Positions 1-13,166 of a DNA stretch of 64,000 nucleotides are shown here, piece after piece (positions within the stretch are counted from its first letter, which is position 1; the number at the start of each line of letters is the position of its first letter). The position numbers and the translations under genes were made by a program. The stretch is from an uncultured Ellagibacter sp. (GTDB lineage Bacteria > Actinomycetota > Coriobacteriia > Coriobacteriales > Eggerthellaceae): contig NZ_CAKUBT010000002.1 of the NCBI RefSeq assembly GCF_934643285.1, positions 62,001 to 126,000 on the forward strand, in the 5' to 3' direction. The notes beneath the pieces are model-generated. The model was not told the origin of the DNA. It ran no database searches and saw only the letters and a program-made list of their open reading frames with translations.

Positions 1-672
1 GATTCCGAAATTTTCATCGTAGAGGGCGATTCCGCAGGTGGCAGCGCCAAGCAGGCGCGCGACCGCAAGACGCAGGCAATTCTGCCGCTTCGCGGTAAGA
101 TTTTAAACGTTGAGCGCGCGGGTCTTCACCGCTCGCTTTCAAGCGAGACGATTAGCTCACTCATCACGGCAATCGGTACGAACATTGGAGAAGATTTCGA
201 CGCCGACCAGGCTCGCTACCACCGCATCATCATCATGACCGATGCCGATGTCGACGGCGCGCACATCCGCATCCTGCTGCTCACGTTCTTCTACCGCTAT
301 ATGCCCGAGCTCATCAATCGCGGTTACGTCTACATTGCCTGCCCGCCGATTTTCGGCGTGAAGAAGAAAAATTCGCGTTCTACGAAGATTGAGCGCTACA
401 TCTACGACGAGAACGCGCTTTCGGAGACGCTCGCCGAAATGGGTGGTTCGGAAAAGTTCGACGTCCAGCGATACAAGGGTTTGGGCGAGATGGATCCCGA
501 GCAGCTGTGGGAAACCACGATGGAGCCCGCGACGCGCACGCTTCTGCAGGTTAATATCGACGACGCCGCCGAAGCCGAGCGCACGGTAAGTGAGCTTATG
601 GGCGATCAGGTGGAACCGCGCAAGGAGTTCATCCAGAAGCATGCCCGCGACGTTCGCTTCCTTGATATCTAG
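1..672 (+). CDS. gyrB: DNA gyrase subunit B, C-terminal part (5' end outside window)
   Basis: ATPase subunit of the type II topoisomerase that introduces negative supercoils; it partners with GyrA, encoded just downstream. The reading frame is open from base 1, so the gene is cut by the window edge; 223 residues are visible. The fragment opens inside the TOPRIM domain: the acidic motif [11 protein letters not shown] is at residues 8-18 and the metal-binding DADVDG at 81-86. The C-terminal tail shows the usual [17 protein letters not shown] stretch. The stop at 670-672 is 48 bases before gyrA, which implies one operon. Identification is firm. Confidence 0.97.
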   Translation, partial: DSEIFIVEGDSAGGSAKQARDRKTQAILPLRGKILNVERAGLHRSLSSETISSLITAIGTNIGEDFDADQARYHRIIIMTDADVDGAHIRILLLTFFYRYMPELINRGYVYIACPPIFGVKKKNSRSTKIERYIYDENALSETLAEMGGSEKFDVQRYKGLGEMDPEQLWETTMEPATRTLLQVNIDDAAEAERTVSELMGDQVEPRKEFIQKHARDVRFLDI

Positions 673-720
673 GGCATCGTGCCTTACGGTGATTGAGCCT
701 GAAATCTCGAAAGGATTCTA

Positions 721-3477
<2,757 letters not shown>

Positions 3478-3514
3478 GTGCACACGCTGCGCTCAAGTGG
3501 TATAAGGCATCAAC

Positions 3515-3559
3515 GAAGGGGTGTAACGGCCAGCGGGTCGTTACACCCCTTCTTTCGTT
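3515..3559 (+). terminator. Rho-independent terminator of gyrBA
   Basis: A perfect 14-bp stem (3515-3528 with 3539-3552, arms gaaggggtgtaacg/cgttacaccccttc) has a 10-base loop and is followed by a T-rich stretch (tttcgttt). It sits 38 bases after the gyrA stop, between gyrA and the convergent nuclease-family gene. Confidence 0.85.
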
Positions 3560-3621
3560 TGACGCTCGCGACCTGGGCCTCTATCGCCTCTGTGGCGGGG
3601 GCGTGCCCACCCCTTCCGCGT

Positions 3622-4119
3622 TTACGCTTGGAAGTCTTCAGGTGAGATGTTCTCAAGGAAGCTATGGAATTCCTCAATCTCGCTTTCGGATGCGTCTTCC
3701 CTGATGATGTAAGGGTAGCTTCCTTTATCGAGGGTTTTCTCGTCGATGTAGATGGGTGCATCTTCGCGTATGGCCAGCGCGATGGCGTCGCTCGGCCGGG
3801 CGTCGAGCTCGATCATCCGGTCGCCTTGCTTTAAGTAGAGCTTCGCGAAGAAAGTCGTTCCCTTCACATCGTTGATGACGGCGTGATCGATTCGCGCGTC
3901 GAGGTTAGTGAGCGCATCGAGCATAAGGTCGTGCGTGAGGGGCCTTGGGGTTCTCATGTGCTCGACGGCCATGCCGAGTTGCATGGCTTCAGCAGGCCCG
4001 ACCCATACCGGCACGATGCGTGATTTCGTTCGCTGATGCTCCTCAATTGGCTCCATGACCAGGGCTGCTGGTTGCATCGAATTCAAAACGATGAGGGTGA
4101 GAACTTTCAAAGGGATCAT
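3622..4119 (-). CDS. Bifunctional nuclease (BFN/DUF151) family protein
   Basis: 165 residues, the normal size for the DUF151 family. Family hallmarks are visible: PVWVGPAEAMQLGMA near residue 40, the RPLTHDL motif at about 59-65, and LDARPSDAIALAIREDAPIY at about 105-125. Members in bacteria and plants have been reported with DNase/RNase activity, but the cellular role in actinobacteria is not settled. The start is supported by GAGGAG five bases upstream on the minus strand. The gene converges on gyrA and is divergent from the tRNA-Ile/tRNA-Ala pair. A specific function beyond family membership is inference. Confidence 0.88.
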   Translation of the reverse strand: MIPLKVLTLIVLNSMQPAALVMEPIEEHQRTKSRIVPVWVGPAEAMQLGMAVEHMRTPRPLTHDLMLDALTNLDARIDHAVINDVKGTTFFAKLYLKQGDRMIELDARPSDAIALAIREDAPIYIDEKTLDKGSYPYIIREDASESEIEEFHSFLENISPEDFQA

Positions 4120-4167
4120 GCCGGCTCCTCAATAAAAAACTTTTTTCAAATTCTAGCAGATTATGGG

Positions 4168-4199
4168 TTGACGATATCTGGTCGTCGGGTTACTATAAT
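4168..4199 (+). promoter_or_regulatory. Probable promoter of the tRNA-Ile/tRNA-Ala unit
   Basis: TTGACG (4168-4173) matches a -35 box. Either TACTAT (4191-4196, 17-base spacing) or the overlapping TATAAT (4194-4199, 20-base spacing) can act as the -10. tRNA-Ile starts 15 bases later. Confidence 0.6.
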
Positions 4200-4213
4200 T
4201 AGGCACTTTTCAA

Positions 4214-4290
<77 letters not shown>

Positions 4291-4300
4291 TGATTTGCGA

Positions 4301-4342
4301 TAAACGCTCCACCGTGAGCCGAGTTAGCCGGTGGAGCGTTTA
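4301..4342 (+). terminator. Strong hairpin between tRNA-Ile and tRNA-Ala
   Basis: A perfect 14-bp stem (4301-4314 with 4329-4342) with a 14-base loop lies between the two tRNA genes. The downstream tract is only weakly T-rich (attaatatc). It may partly terminate transcription, or it may act as a processing signal in a common precursor. Confidence 0.55.
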
Positions 4343-4368
4343 TTAATATCATGAGGTAAAAGTCATTC

Positions 4369-4444
4369 GGGGAATTAGCTCAGCTGGGAGAGCGCGGGCT
4401 TTGCAAGCCTGAGGTCAGGGGTTCGATCCCCCTATTCTCCACCA
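4369..4444 (+). tRNA. tRNA-Ala (TGC)
   Basis: 76 nt with encoded CCA. The acceptor GGGGAAT pairs with ATTCTCC with one wobble. The anticodon loop TTTGCAA gives TGC, and the T-loop GGTTCGATCC is standard. Confidence 0.97.
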
Positions 4445-4453
4445 TGAATTCAG

Positions 4454-4485
4454 TCGCCGGTCATTCAATCGACCGGCGATTTTTG
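4454..4485 (+). terminator. Terminator after tRNA-Ala
   Basis: The stem tcgccggtc (4454-4462) pairs with gaccggcga (4471-4479) and is followed directly by a run of five T. Confidence 0.85.
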
Positions 4486-4657
4486 TATTCCCAAGTTTAA
4501 GGGGAGCGAACCCCGCGAGGGTTCGACAGCCTTATGTGCTTTATGCAAAACCAAACTCCAATTGACGGTGACCGACCGATATATGCTTCTTACAAGGGGC
4601 TTTCATGTTATTTCCTCCTCGCGTTGTACAATGAAGCGTCATGATTGAAGGAGGAAG

Positions 4658-5209
4658 ATGAACCGCAACGAGGCACTGCGCCTGCTGGGGCTTTCTGCGG
4701 ACGCCACGTCCGAGGAAGTGAAGGCAGCATACCGCGAGACGGCTCAGATTCTGCATCCGGATCGGTTTGCTTCGAACAAGAAGCTCCAGGAGCGGGCCAC
4801 CGAGCAATTCAAAAACCTTCAAGAAGCATATGAGGTGCTGACAAGCGGGAAGGGGTCCTCCGCGCGTGCTCGTGGAACGGTCGCCTCTTCCGCCGAGGAA
4901 GCGGAAATCAACGCTCGCCTTGCAGGCATCTCCGCCGCGCGCAAACAGCTGCTCACGCAGCGCGACGTCGCTCTCGACGAGCGCCGCAGCGGTTTCGCGA
5001 TGGCAGGTATCGGCGCTTTGGTGGCGTTCGCGTTCGGGCGCAAGCTTGGCGTGCTCGCTGTTGTCGCGAGCATCGGCGTGGCGTGTGCGGTGTGGGGCAT
5101 TGTGAAAGTGGTGAGCGCGCAGAAAACCGCGAGCATCCTCAACGATCACCTCGACGAGCTCGCCGCCGAGAAGAAGCAGCTCCTCGCGCGTCTTGACGAG
5201 ATAGGGTAA
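4658..5209 (+). CDS. J-domain membrane protein
   Basis: 183 residues. Residues 1-65 form a DnaJ J-domain with the Hsp70-activating HPD tripeptide at 33-35. There is no Gly/Phe region, zinc finger or DnaJ C-terminal domain, so this is a type III (J-only) protein. Two adjacent hydrophobic helices lie at about 110-150 (GIGALVAFAF, GVLAVVASIGVACAVWGIV). A coiled, charged tail follows, so the J-domain is probably held at the membrane facing the cytoplasm. The start is set by GAAGGAGGA four bases upstream. It presumably recruits DnaK; the client is unknown. Confidence 0.85.
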   Translation: MNRNEALRLLGLSADATSEEVKAAYRETAQILHPDRFASNKKLQERATEQFKNLQEAYEVLTSGKGSSARARGTVASSAEEAEINARLAGISAARKQLLTQRDVALDERRSGFAMAGIGALVAFAFGRKLGVLAVVASIGVACAVWGIVKVVSAQKTASILNDHLDELAAEKKQLLARLDEIG

Positions 5210-5235
5210 GGAAGAAGATGCGTCTTCCCTTCGGG

Positions 5236-5251
5236 GGTTTCACGTGAAACA
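5236..5251. promoter_or_regulatory. parS-like ParB binding site 1
   Basis: ggtttcacgtgaaaca matches the bacterial parS consensus TGTTTCACGTGAAACA at 15 of 16 positions and is fully palindromic in its 14-bp core (5237-5250). It lies in the gap between the J-domain gene and typA. Confidence 0.85.
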
Positions 5252-5302
5252 GTCGAAGAGAAGACGCAAACAAGCAGGTAGATTGTAGAAAAAGGAACAC
5301 AG

Positions 5303-7123
<1,821 letters not shown>

Positions 7124-7128
7124 GGGGA

Positions 7129-7163
7129 ATTCCGCCGGCCGCGAGGTCGGCGGAATGGTTTTT
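7129..7163 (+). terminator. Terminator of typA (GNRA-type loop)
   Basis: A 12-bp stem (7129-7140 with 7145-7156, one G:U pair) closed by a GCGA tetraloop is followed by GGTTTTT. It overlaps the first possible ATG of the next gene (7155), which argues that translation of iorA starts at 7179 instead. Confidence 0.85.
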
Positions 7164-7178
7164 GAGTCAGGCGGGACT

Positions 7179-9119
7179 ATGTCGAAGAAACTGTTGATGG
7201 GCAACGAAGCATTCGCCCACGCCGCCCTCGAGGCGGGGGTGCGGGTTGTCGCGGGATACCCCGGGACGCCGTCGTCTGAGCTGATCGAGACCGTCGCGAA
7301 GCTGCATACGGCTGGCAAAGCTCACGGCGTTCACGTGGAATGGTCGACGAACGAGAAGGCGGCGCTCGAGCTTCTTGCGGGCGCGTCGTACTGCGGCGCA
7401 CGCACGCTGTTCACCTGCAAGCAGGTTGGGCTGAACGTTGCCTCCGACGCGCTGATGAGCCTGAACTACGTCGGGATCAAGGGCGGCTGCGTGCTCTTCG
7501 TTGCCGACGACCCAGGCCCCATCTCCTCCCAGACGGAGCAGGACACCCGCCGTTTCGGGGCGTTCTCGAAGGTTCCTGTGCTCGACCCCGCCACTCCCGA
7601 GCAGGGCTTCGCGATGATGAAGGCCGCGTTCGACCTTTCCGAGAAGTATCGGACGCCCGTCATCGTTCGCCCGACGACGCGTATCTGCCATGCGTCGACG
7701 TTTTTTGAGGTGGAAGACGAAACCTATGCGAAGCCGATTCCCGAAGAAGGCTTCGAGCGCAGTTCCCGCTGGGTCATCTTCCCTCGCCGTGCCTTTGAGG
7801 GCCATGGGGAAATCAACGAGCGCCTCGTCAGCATCGCGAAGGATTATGCGCAAGATGAGCCCTTTGCGAGCTTCAACCCGCAGGAGCAGGGCGGCGACGC
7901 GAGCATGTCGCCGCGCCTTGGCGTTGCTGCCGGTGGCGTGTCGGCGTCCTATGTTCGTGAAGCCCTTCGCCAGATAGAGGCGCTTTGTGGGGAGCAGGGC
8001 ATACAGATGCCCGCCTACCGCTTCTGGCAGGTAGGGACGCCGCACCCCTTCCCCACCGCGGCTGCCGATGAGTTCACCTGCGGCCTGGACCGCGTCATCG
8101 TTTTCGAGGAGCTCGACCATGTGATCGAGGACGAGCTTGCCATGCGCGCGGGCCGCACTCATGCGAGCTACGAGGTGCTTGGCAAACTGACGGGAGACAC
8201 GCGCGATCGCGGGGAAAACGACGTTGATGATGCGATCGCACGTCTGACCAGCTTCTTCGGCCTCTCCGATTCTTTGGGCGAGTCCCTGAAAGTGTCGGCT
8301 TCCTTCGACGAGCCCTTGCCTGTCCGCCCGCCGGTACTGTGCGCCGGGTGTCCCCACAGGGGAAGCTTCTACGCGGTGAAGCGCGCGTTGGGGAAGACCC
8401 CTGCCGTGCTCTGCGGCGATATCGGATGCTACACGCTCGGCAACGCGAAGCCGCTCGATGCGGTCGATACGTGCCTGTGCATGGGTGCGGGAATCACCAT
8501 GGCTCAGGGATTCTCCGTCGTGGAGTCCGATAAGAAGCAGCTTGCCTTCGTCGGCGACTCGACGTTCTTCGCGAGCGGCCTCACGGGCATCGCGAACGCG
8601 GTTTACAACGGCCACGACATCACTGTTTGCGTGCTCGATAACGCGACGACCGCCATGACGGGGTCGCAGCCCCACCCGGGGACCGGTGTGACGCTTATGG
8701 GCCCGCATCGCAAGCCCATCAGCATCGAGGCGGTGCTTCAGGCGCTCGGTGTGGAATGCATCGTTCATGCCGACCCGCTCGATCTGGAAGGCTCGATCGA
8801 CGCGGCGAAGCGCGCAATCGACTTCGAGGGCCCTTCGGCCATCTTGTTCGAGTCTCCTTGCGTTCAGCTGGTGAAACCGAAAGCGCCTGTGGGCGTCAAC
8901 GCCGACACGTGCACGGGATGCAAGAAGTGCATCACCGAAATCGGCTGCCCTGGCCTGGGGTTTGACCAAACTCGCCGCGGCGCGAAGAGCAAAGACCGCG
9001 GCCAAGCGTTCGTCGATGCCTCGCTGTGCAACGGGTGCGGCCTTTGCGTCCGGGTGTGCCCTTTCAAGGCGATCGAGTTGCCCGGCGACGCGGAGGAGAA
9101 GGGGGCGCCCCATGCGTAA
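7179..9119 (+). CDS. iorA: Indolepyruvate:ferredoxin oxidoreductase, alpha subunit
   Basis: 646 residues. It oxidatively decarboxylates aryl pyruvates (indolepyruvate, phenylpyruvate, hydroxyphenylpyruvate) to aryl-acetyl-CoA and reduces ferredoxin; it needs thiamine diphosphate and [4Fe-4S] clusters. The N-terminal pyrimidine domain has GYPGTPSSELIE at about 28-39. The TPP-binding half shows CAGCPHRGSF, then GDIGCYTLG and GDSTFFASG. The C-terminus has two cluster motifs, CTGCKKCITEIGC and CNGCGLCVRVCPFK. The start at 7179 is preferred over 7155, which lies in the typA terminator. It overlaps iorB by 8 bases. Confidence 0.93.
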   Translation: MSKKLLMGNEAFAHAALEAGVRVVAGYPGTPSSELIETVAKLHTAGKAHGVHVEWSTNEKAALELLAGASYCGARTLFTCKQVGLNVASDALMSLNYVGIKGGCVLFVADDPGPISSQTEQDTRRFGAFSKVPVLDPATPEQGFAMMKAAFDLSEKYRTPVIVRPTTRICHASTFFEVEDETYAKPIPEEGFERSSRWVIFPRRAFEGHGEINERLVSIAKDYAQDEPFASFNPQEQGGDASMSPRLGVAAGGVSASYVREALRQIEALCGEQGIQMPAYRFWQVGTPHPFPTAAADEFTCGLDRVIVFEELDHVIEDELAMRAGRTHASYEVLGKLTGDTRDRGENDVDDAIARLTSFFGLSDSLGESLKVSASFDEPLPVRPPVLCAGCPHRGSFYAVKRALGKTPAVLCGDIGCYTLGNAKPLDAVDTCLCMGAGITMAQGFSVVESDKKQLAFVGDSTFFASGLTGIANAVYNGHDITVCVLDNATTAMTGSQPHPGTGVTLMGPHRKPISIEAVLQALGVECIVHADPLDLEGSIDAAKRAIDFEGPSAILFESPCVQLVKPKAPVGVNADTCTGCKKCITEIGCPGLGFDQTRRGAKSKDRGQAFVDASLCNGCGLCVRVCPFKAIELPGDAEEKGAPHA

Positions 9120-9720
9120 CGTGCTTTTGACCGGCGTCGGCGGGCAGGGGACGGTTCTCGCCGCGAAGGTGCTCGCCCAGGCGGCCCAGGCGAAGGGGTG
9201 GCAGGTTCGTACCGCCGAGACGATTGGCATGGCCCAGCGCGGCGGCAGTGTGGTCTCCCATGTTCGGATGGGCGACGATGGGGAGGAAGTAATCGCCCCG
9301 CTCGTTGCGAAGGGCACCGCCGACATGATCATCGCCTTCGAGCCGGCCGAGGCCGCGCGCGTGCTTCCCTATCTTGCGCCCGACGGCGTGATGGTGAGCG
9401 CGACCACGTCCATCCAGCCTATCACGGCGGCCCTTTCGTCCGAGCCGTACCTCGCCGAGACGACGATCGCCTCGCTGGGAAAGCGCCTCAATGGGTGCGC
9501 CGACGCGCCCGCCCGCTTCATCCTTGTTGATGACGAAGCTGTGCTGTCCCAGGTGGGAAACAGGAAGGCACTCAATACCGTGCTTCTTGCCTTCGCACTG
9601 AAAACGGGACATCTGCCGCTTTCGCTCGACGACTTGCGCGACGCGATTCGCGTATGCGTAAAACCTCGTTTCGTCGAGCTGAACCTTGCGGCGATCGACC
9701 TGGTGGAAAGCAAGGAGTAA
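9112..9720 (+). CDS. iorB: Indolepyruvate:ferredoxin oxidoreductase, beta subunit
   Basis: 202 residues. It is the gamma-type (pyruvate/ketoisovalerate oxidoreductase) partner of IorA. The nucleotide-binding-like start LLTGVGGQGT is at residues 5-14, followed by ETIGMAQRGGSVVSHVR, both typical of the family. The ATG at 9112 is chosen because it overlaps the end of iorA, giving translational coupling, and matches the family N-terminus; the frame stays open further upstream inside iorA but lacks family similarity there. Confidence 0.92.
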   Translation: MRNVLLTGVGGQGTVLAAKVLAQAAQAKGWQVRTAETIGMAQRGGSVVSHVRMGDDGEEVIAPLVAKGTADMIIAFEPAEAARVLPYLAPDGVMVSATTSIQPITAALSSEPYLAETTIASLGKRLNGCADAPARFILVDDEAVLSQVGNRKALNTVLLAFALKTGHLPLSLDDLRDAIRVCVKPRFVELNLAAIDLVESKE

Positions 9721-9724
9721 TCGC

Positions 9725-11347
9725 ATGTCTCGCCCCTTCACTCGCCGTGCGTTCATCGCCTCCCTTGCTTGCGCGACTTCGGCTGCCGCCGCCAGCGTCA
9801 TGACCGCGTGCTCGAAGACGGGCAAGGGCGCAAGCGCCGAGCAGGCGGCTACGTTTCCCGACGTGATTCCCCTGAGGGAGGGGCAAGAGGAGGCCGCGTA
9901 CAATTCGTCGCTTCTCCAGCAGGCGATTGACGACGCCTCGAAGAAGAGTGGCTCGGTGCATCTGGGTCCGGGAACGTTCTATTTTGCGTGGACGAAAGCT
10001 ACCGATGAGGGCAATTGCGTCGTCGAGATGCGTGACAACGTCGAGGTACGGGGAAGCGGCAAGGATGCGACAATTCTCAAGCCGCTCGGCCGCTATGCCA
10101 TGACCGGTGAGGCTCCTCACGGTATCGACATGTTCTACTACGACGGGTTCGACGACCGCCGCTACCTCGACAACGCCTCGTTCTACGACTTCACCATCGA
10201 CGGCGAGAGCACGCAGGGGTCGCTTCGTGGGTACAACGCCTCGGGCAAGGGGTTTTTCTTCAAGCTGTTCCGCGGCTGCACATGGGAACGTGTCGAGGTG
10301 CGCAATACCGATGGTACGGGCTTCGGCGCCGATTATCCTGTCGACTGCGTGATGCGCGATTGCACGGCGATCGGTTGCGGAAAGAACGCCACGGCGGATT
10401 CCTACGGTGCATCAGGATTTGGCGTGGGCGTGGGGCTTTCCGAGGACGAATCGATGGTCATCGAGAACTGCACATCGTCGGCGAACACGAAGTTTGGGTT
10501 CTTCTTCGAGCATCAATCCCTCTATCGCCTGAAAGGCGTTGGAGCGCGCCGCGCGAAGGGCTTTCAGGTTACGAACTGCACGGCCTGGGGAAACCTGATC
10601 AACTTCGGCGGCAATCGCGCGTACGACGTTGTATACGATTATTGCGTGTCTGACCAGCCTAAGAAGTCGGGCGACGAGCTGTATACTGACTATGCCTTCA
10701 CCTTCGTCGAGCATTCTGTTCGCATTCTGGTTCGAAACGCCACGGTCGACCAGATGTATACCGACGTGCTGGCGGACCCTTCCAGTTCCGCGGCCATAGA
10801 GTGGGCCCTTTCGCGCAATGTGGCGCATGTGGGGGCGAGCGGCAACAATGAGTTCCGCCCCGAAAACAGTATCACTCGTGCGGAAGCGGCTGAGTTTTTC
10901 TGGCGTTATGCCGGGCGCCCGGGCATGTTGCCCCTACGTTACGATTACTTTGACGACCCCTCGAGTGACGTCAGCGCTGATTCGTTTTGTGCTGACGCGG
11001 TGCGGTGGCTGGAAGACGATGAAATTGCGGCGGGGAACAACTTCCGCGCCGAAGACGAGATAACCATTCAGGAAATCTGCTCGGCCATGCTGCGCTATGC
11101 CTATCTTGTAGAAGATGCGTCGAGCGAAGCGTCGCGGGCGCTCGCGCTTTCAGACGAGGAAACCAAGTGGAGCACCCCCTCGAAGCCTTCTTCCCAGGAA
11201 GAGGAGAAAGTTGCCCTCGATTGGGCCTGCGAACAGGGGATTGTCACCAAGGCAGAAGCGGTCGACCCAAAGGCGAGCTTTACGCGCGCCAGGATGATGG
11301 GCATGCTGCAAGCCCTCGACAACGCGAAAGCGACAACCGCGAAGTAA
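9725..11347 (+). CDS. Secreted right-handed beta-helix lipoprotein with SLH-like repeats
   Basis: 540 residues. The N-terminus carries a twin-arginine signal (FTRRAFIASL) and a hydrophobic stretch ending in TAC, which looks like a lipobox, so Tat export and lipid anchoring are likely. Residues about 50-370 are Asn/Cys/Gly-rich with the periodicity of pectate-lyase-type parallel beta-helices (for example VEVRNTDGTGFGADYPV). The C-terminal 150 residues contain three degenerate S-layer-homology-like units (FRPENSITRAEAAEFFWR, FRAEDEITIQEICSAML, FTRARMMGMLQAL). Substrate unknown. It starts 4 bases after iorB with AAGGAG upstream, so it may be cotranscribed with iorAB. The start is the Met before the Arg pair. 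Confidence 0.8.
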   Translation: MSRPFTRRAFIASLACATSAAAASVMTACSKTGKGASAEQAATFPDVIPLREGQEEAAYNSSLLQQAIDDASKKSGSVHLGPGTFYFAWTKATDEGNCVVEMRDNVEVRGSGKDATILKPLGRYAMTGEAPHGIDMFYYDGFDDRRYLDNASFYDFTIDGESTQGSLRGYNASGKGFFFKLFRGCTWERVEVRNTDGTGFGADYPVDCVMRDCTAIGCGKNATADSYGASGFGVGVGLSEDESMVIENCTSSANTKFGFFFEHQSLYRLKGVGARRAKGFQVTNCTAWGNLINFGGNRAYDVVYDYCVSDQPKKSGDELYTDYAFTFVEHSVRILVRNATVDQMYTDVLADPSSSAAIEWALSRNVAHVGASGNNEFRPENSITRAEAAEFFWRYAGRPGMLPLRYDYFDDPSSDVSADSFCADAVRWLEDDEIAAGNNFRAEDEITIQEICSAMLRYAYLVEDASSEASRALALSDEETKWSTPSKPSSQEEEKVALDWACEQGIVTKAEAVDPKASFTRARMMGMLQALDNAKATTAK

Positions 11348-11371
11348 CAGGCGCTACTTCGCGGTTGTCGC
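11330..11371 (+). terminator. Long hairpin overlapping the beta-helix gene stop
   Basis: A perfect 17-bp stem (11330-11346 with 11355-11371) spans the stop codon. There is no T-run afterwards, so it may act as a Rho-independent-like stop, a transcript stabiliser, or both. Confidence 0.5.
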
Positions 11372-11716
11372 GCGCAAGGTTCGTACGGAGCGGCGGTTGG
11401 GCGCGTGGCCCGAAGGATCATTCGCGATCGCACCCCGACCCCTCCCTCGACCAAAACGGCCCTTGCCCTTGAAATCGCGTGCCGTTCGCCTACAATGGGC
11501 TTATGACGAACTCAGCCGACATCCTCTTTTCCGTAGCCGCGCGCAACGCGTTGGCTGGTCGATGGCTCTAGCTTCAAGACTCGTGAGCGAGCCTTAAGGC
11601 ATTCTGGGCTATTTTCGCAACGATCTTGAAGCGCCTCTCAGTTTTGCAGCATTCGCTGCGCCGCAATGCATTTCGGTCGCGTCACAATGCGACCATGTCA
11701 TGAGAAGAGGACCATC
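11372..11716. other. Intergenic leader region before paaK
   Basis: 345 bases without a supported gene. The last 80 bases contain small hairpins, including ggtcgc/gcgacc at about 11677-11696, just before the AGAGGA ribosome site of the ligase gene. No known riboswitch was recognised. The short open frames here have no family resemblance. Confidence 0.4.
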
Positions 11717-12958
11717 ATGCAAATGACCGACGAGCAACTCAAGCTGATTACCACGAAGCTTTCCACTATCAAGGAGTGCTCTCCTTTCTACGCCGAGAAG
11801 TTCAAGGACATCGATCCCGCTGACGTGCGCACGCAGGAGGACTTCGAGAAGCTTCCCTTCTCGGAAAAGGACGACCTTCGCCGCGTATATCCGCTTGGGC
11901 TTCAGGCGGTTCCCGATGAGGAAGTCGTGCGCATCCACAGCTCTTCGGGCACGACGGGCACGCCGGTCATCATCCCCTACACCGCCCAGGACGTGACCGA
12001 TTGGGCAATCCAGTTTGAGCGCTGCTACCGAACTGCGGGCATCACCAATCTCGACCGCATCCAGATTACCCCAGGCTACGGTCTGTGGACCGCGGGCATC
12101 GGCTTCCAGCTTGGCTGCGAGCGCTTGGGCGCCATGGCGATTCCTATGGGGCCCGGCAACACCGAGAAGCAGCTTAAGATGATGCAGGACTTGCATTCCA
12201 CGGTCATCACCGGCACGTCGAGCTACGCGCTTCTGCTCGCCGAGGAAATCTCCAAGCGCGGCCTGCGCGACAAGCTCGACCTGAAGAAGGGCGTCATCGG
12301 CTCCGAGCGCTGGGGCGAGAAGATGCGTCACCGCATCGCGAACGAGCTGGGCATCGAAATCTTCGACATCTACGGCCTAACCGAGATTTACGGCCCGGGC
12401 ATCGGCATCTCCTGCGAGGCGCATCACGGTATGCATGTCTGGGAAGACTTCGTGTACGTGGAGATCGTCGACCCGAAGACGGGCGAGGTGCTGCCCGACG
12501 GCGAGGTGGGAGAAATCGTGCTCACCACGTTGCGCAAGCAGGGCGCGCCGCTCATCCGCTACCGTACGCACGACCTTTCACGCATCATCCCCGGCGCCTG
12601 CACCTGCGAGTACGGCAGTCATCACCCGCGTATCGACACCATCGTCGGTCGCACCGACGACATGGTGAAGGTGAGGGGGTGCAACATGTTCCCCGCGCAG
12701 ATCGAGGAAGTCATCAACTTTACGGAGGGCACCTCGTCCGAGTACCAGATGATGATCGAGGCGATCAACGGCCGCGACGTCATCACGCTTCTGTTCGAGA
12801 CTACGCTCACGGGCGAGGACCGCGAGAAGTGCGAGCGCGAGCTTGAGGCAATCTTCAAGGCGAAGATCGGCTGCACTCCCGAGGCGAAGGGTGTGCCCAT
12901 CGGCGAGTTGCCGCGTAGCGAGAAGAAGACCAAGCGCATCTTCGACAGCCGTTACTAG
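11717..12958 (+). CDS. paaK: Phenylacetate-CoA ligase family enzyme
   Basis: 413 residues, the normal size for AMP-forming PaaK-type ligases. It activates an aryl acid (phenylacetate or indoleacetate) to its CoA thioester through an adenylate, or runs in reverse to make ATP. Motifs: SSGTTGTPVI (about 77-86, phosphate loop), YGLTEIYGPG (about 219-228), and RTDDMVKVRG with the AMP-binding C-domain Lys region near the end. The start at 11717 has AGAGGA upstream. Lying just after iorAB, it could draw substrate-level ATP from the aryl-acyl-CoA that Ior makes, as proposed for archaeal Ior/ADP- or AMP-forming pairs; that link is inference. Confidence 0.88.
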   Translation: MQMTDEQLKLITTKLSTIKECSPFYAEKFKDIDPADVRTQEDFEKLPFSEKDDLRRVYPLGLQAVPDEEVVRIHSSSGTTGTPVIIPYTAQDVTDWAIQFERCYRTAGITNLDRIQITPGYGLWTAGIGFQLGCERLGAMAIPMGPGNTEKQLKMMQDLHSTVITGTSSYALLLAEEISKRGLRDKLDLKKGVIGSERWGEKMRHRIANELGIEIFDIYGLTEIYGPGIGISCEAHHGMHVWEDFVYVEIVDPKTGEVLPDGEVGEIVLTTLRKQGAPLIRYRTHDLSRIIPGACTCEYGSHHPRIDTIVGRTDDMVKVRGCNMFPAQIEEVINFTEGTSSEYQMMIEAINGRDVITLLFETTLTGEDREKCERELEAIFKAKIGCTPEAKGVPIGELPRSEKKTKRIFDSRY

Positions 12959-12994
12959 GCTTACACTTGGCCGCTTAAGTCGTTTTTCTAGAAG

Positions 12995-13036
12995 GAGACC
13001 CTTGCCGTCCGCCGACGGCGAGCGGCAAGGGTTCTC
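12995..13036 (+). terminator. Probable terminator of the ligase gene
   Basis: The stem gagacccttgccg (12995-13007) pairs with cggcaagggttctc (13023-13036) with one bulged base. The T-tract is poor (ccattta). Confidence 0.45.
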
Positions 13037-13166
13037 CCATTTACAGCGCGCTTTCCCCCATTCGCCGCGCAGAATTCGGCTGTTTTGTGAAGCGCTCGAA
13101 TCTACTTTTTTCTTTGGTATGTTAATTAGCGAAATCCAAACTAATTGAAGAGAGAGATTCACGCAC

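Noticed and set aside
7326..7341. Possible fourth parS (around gttcacgtggaa)
   Set aside because: Only the inner CACGTG and a few flanking bases match; too degenerate compared with the three near-perfect sites.
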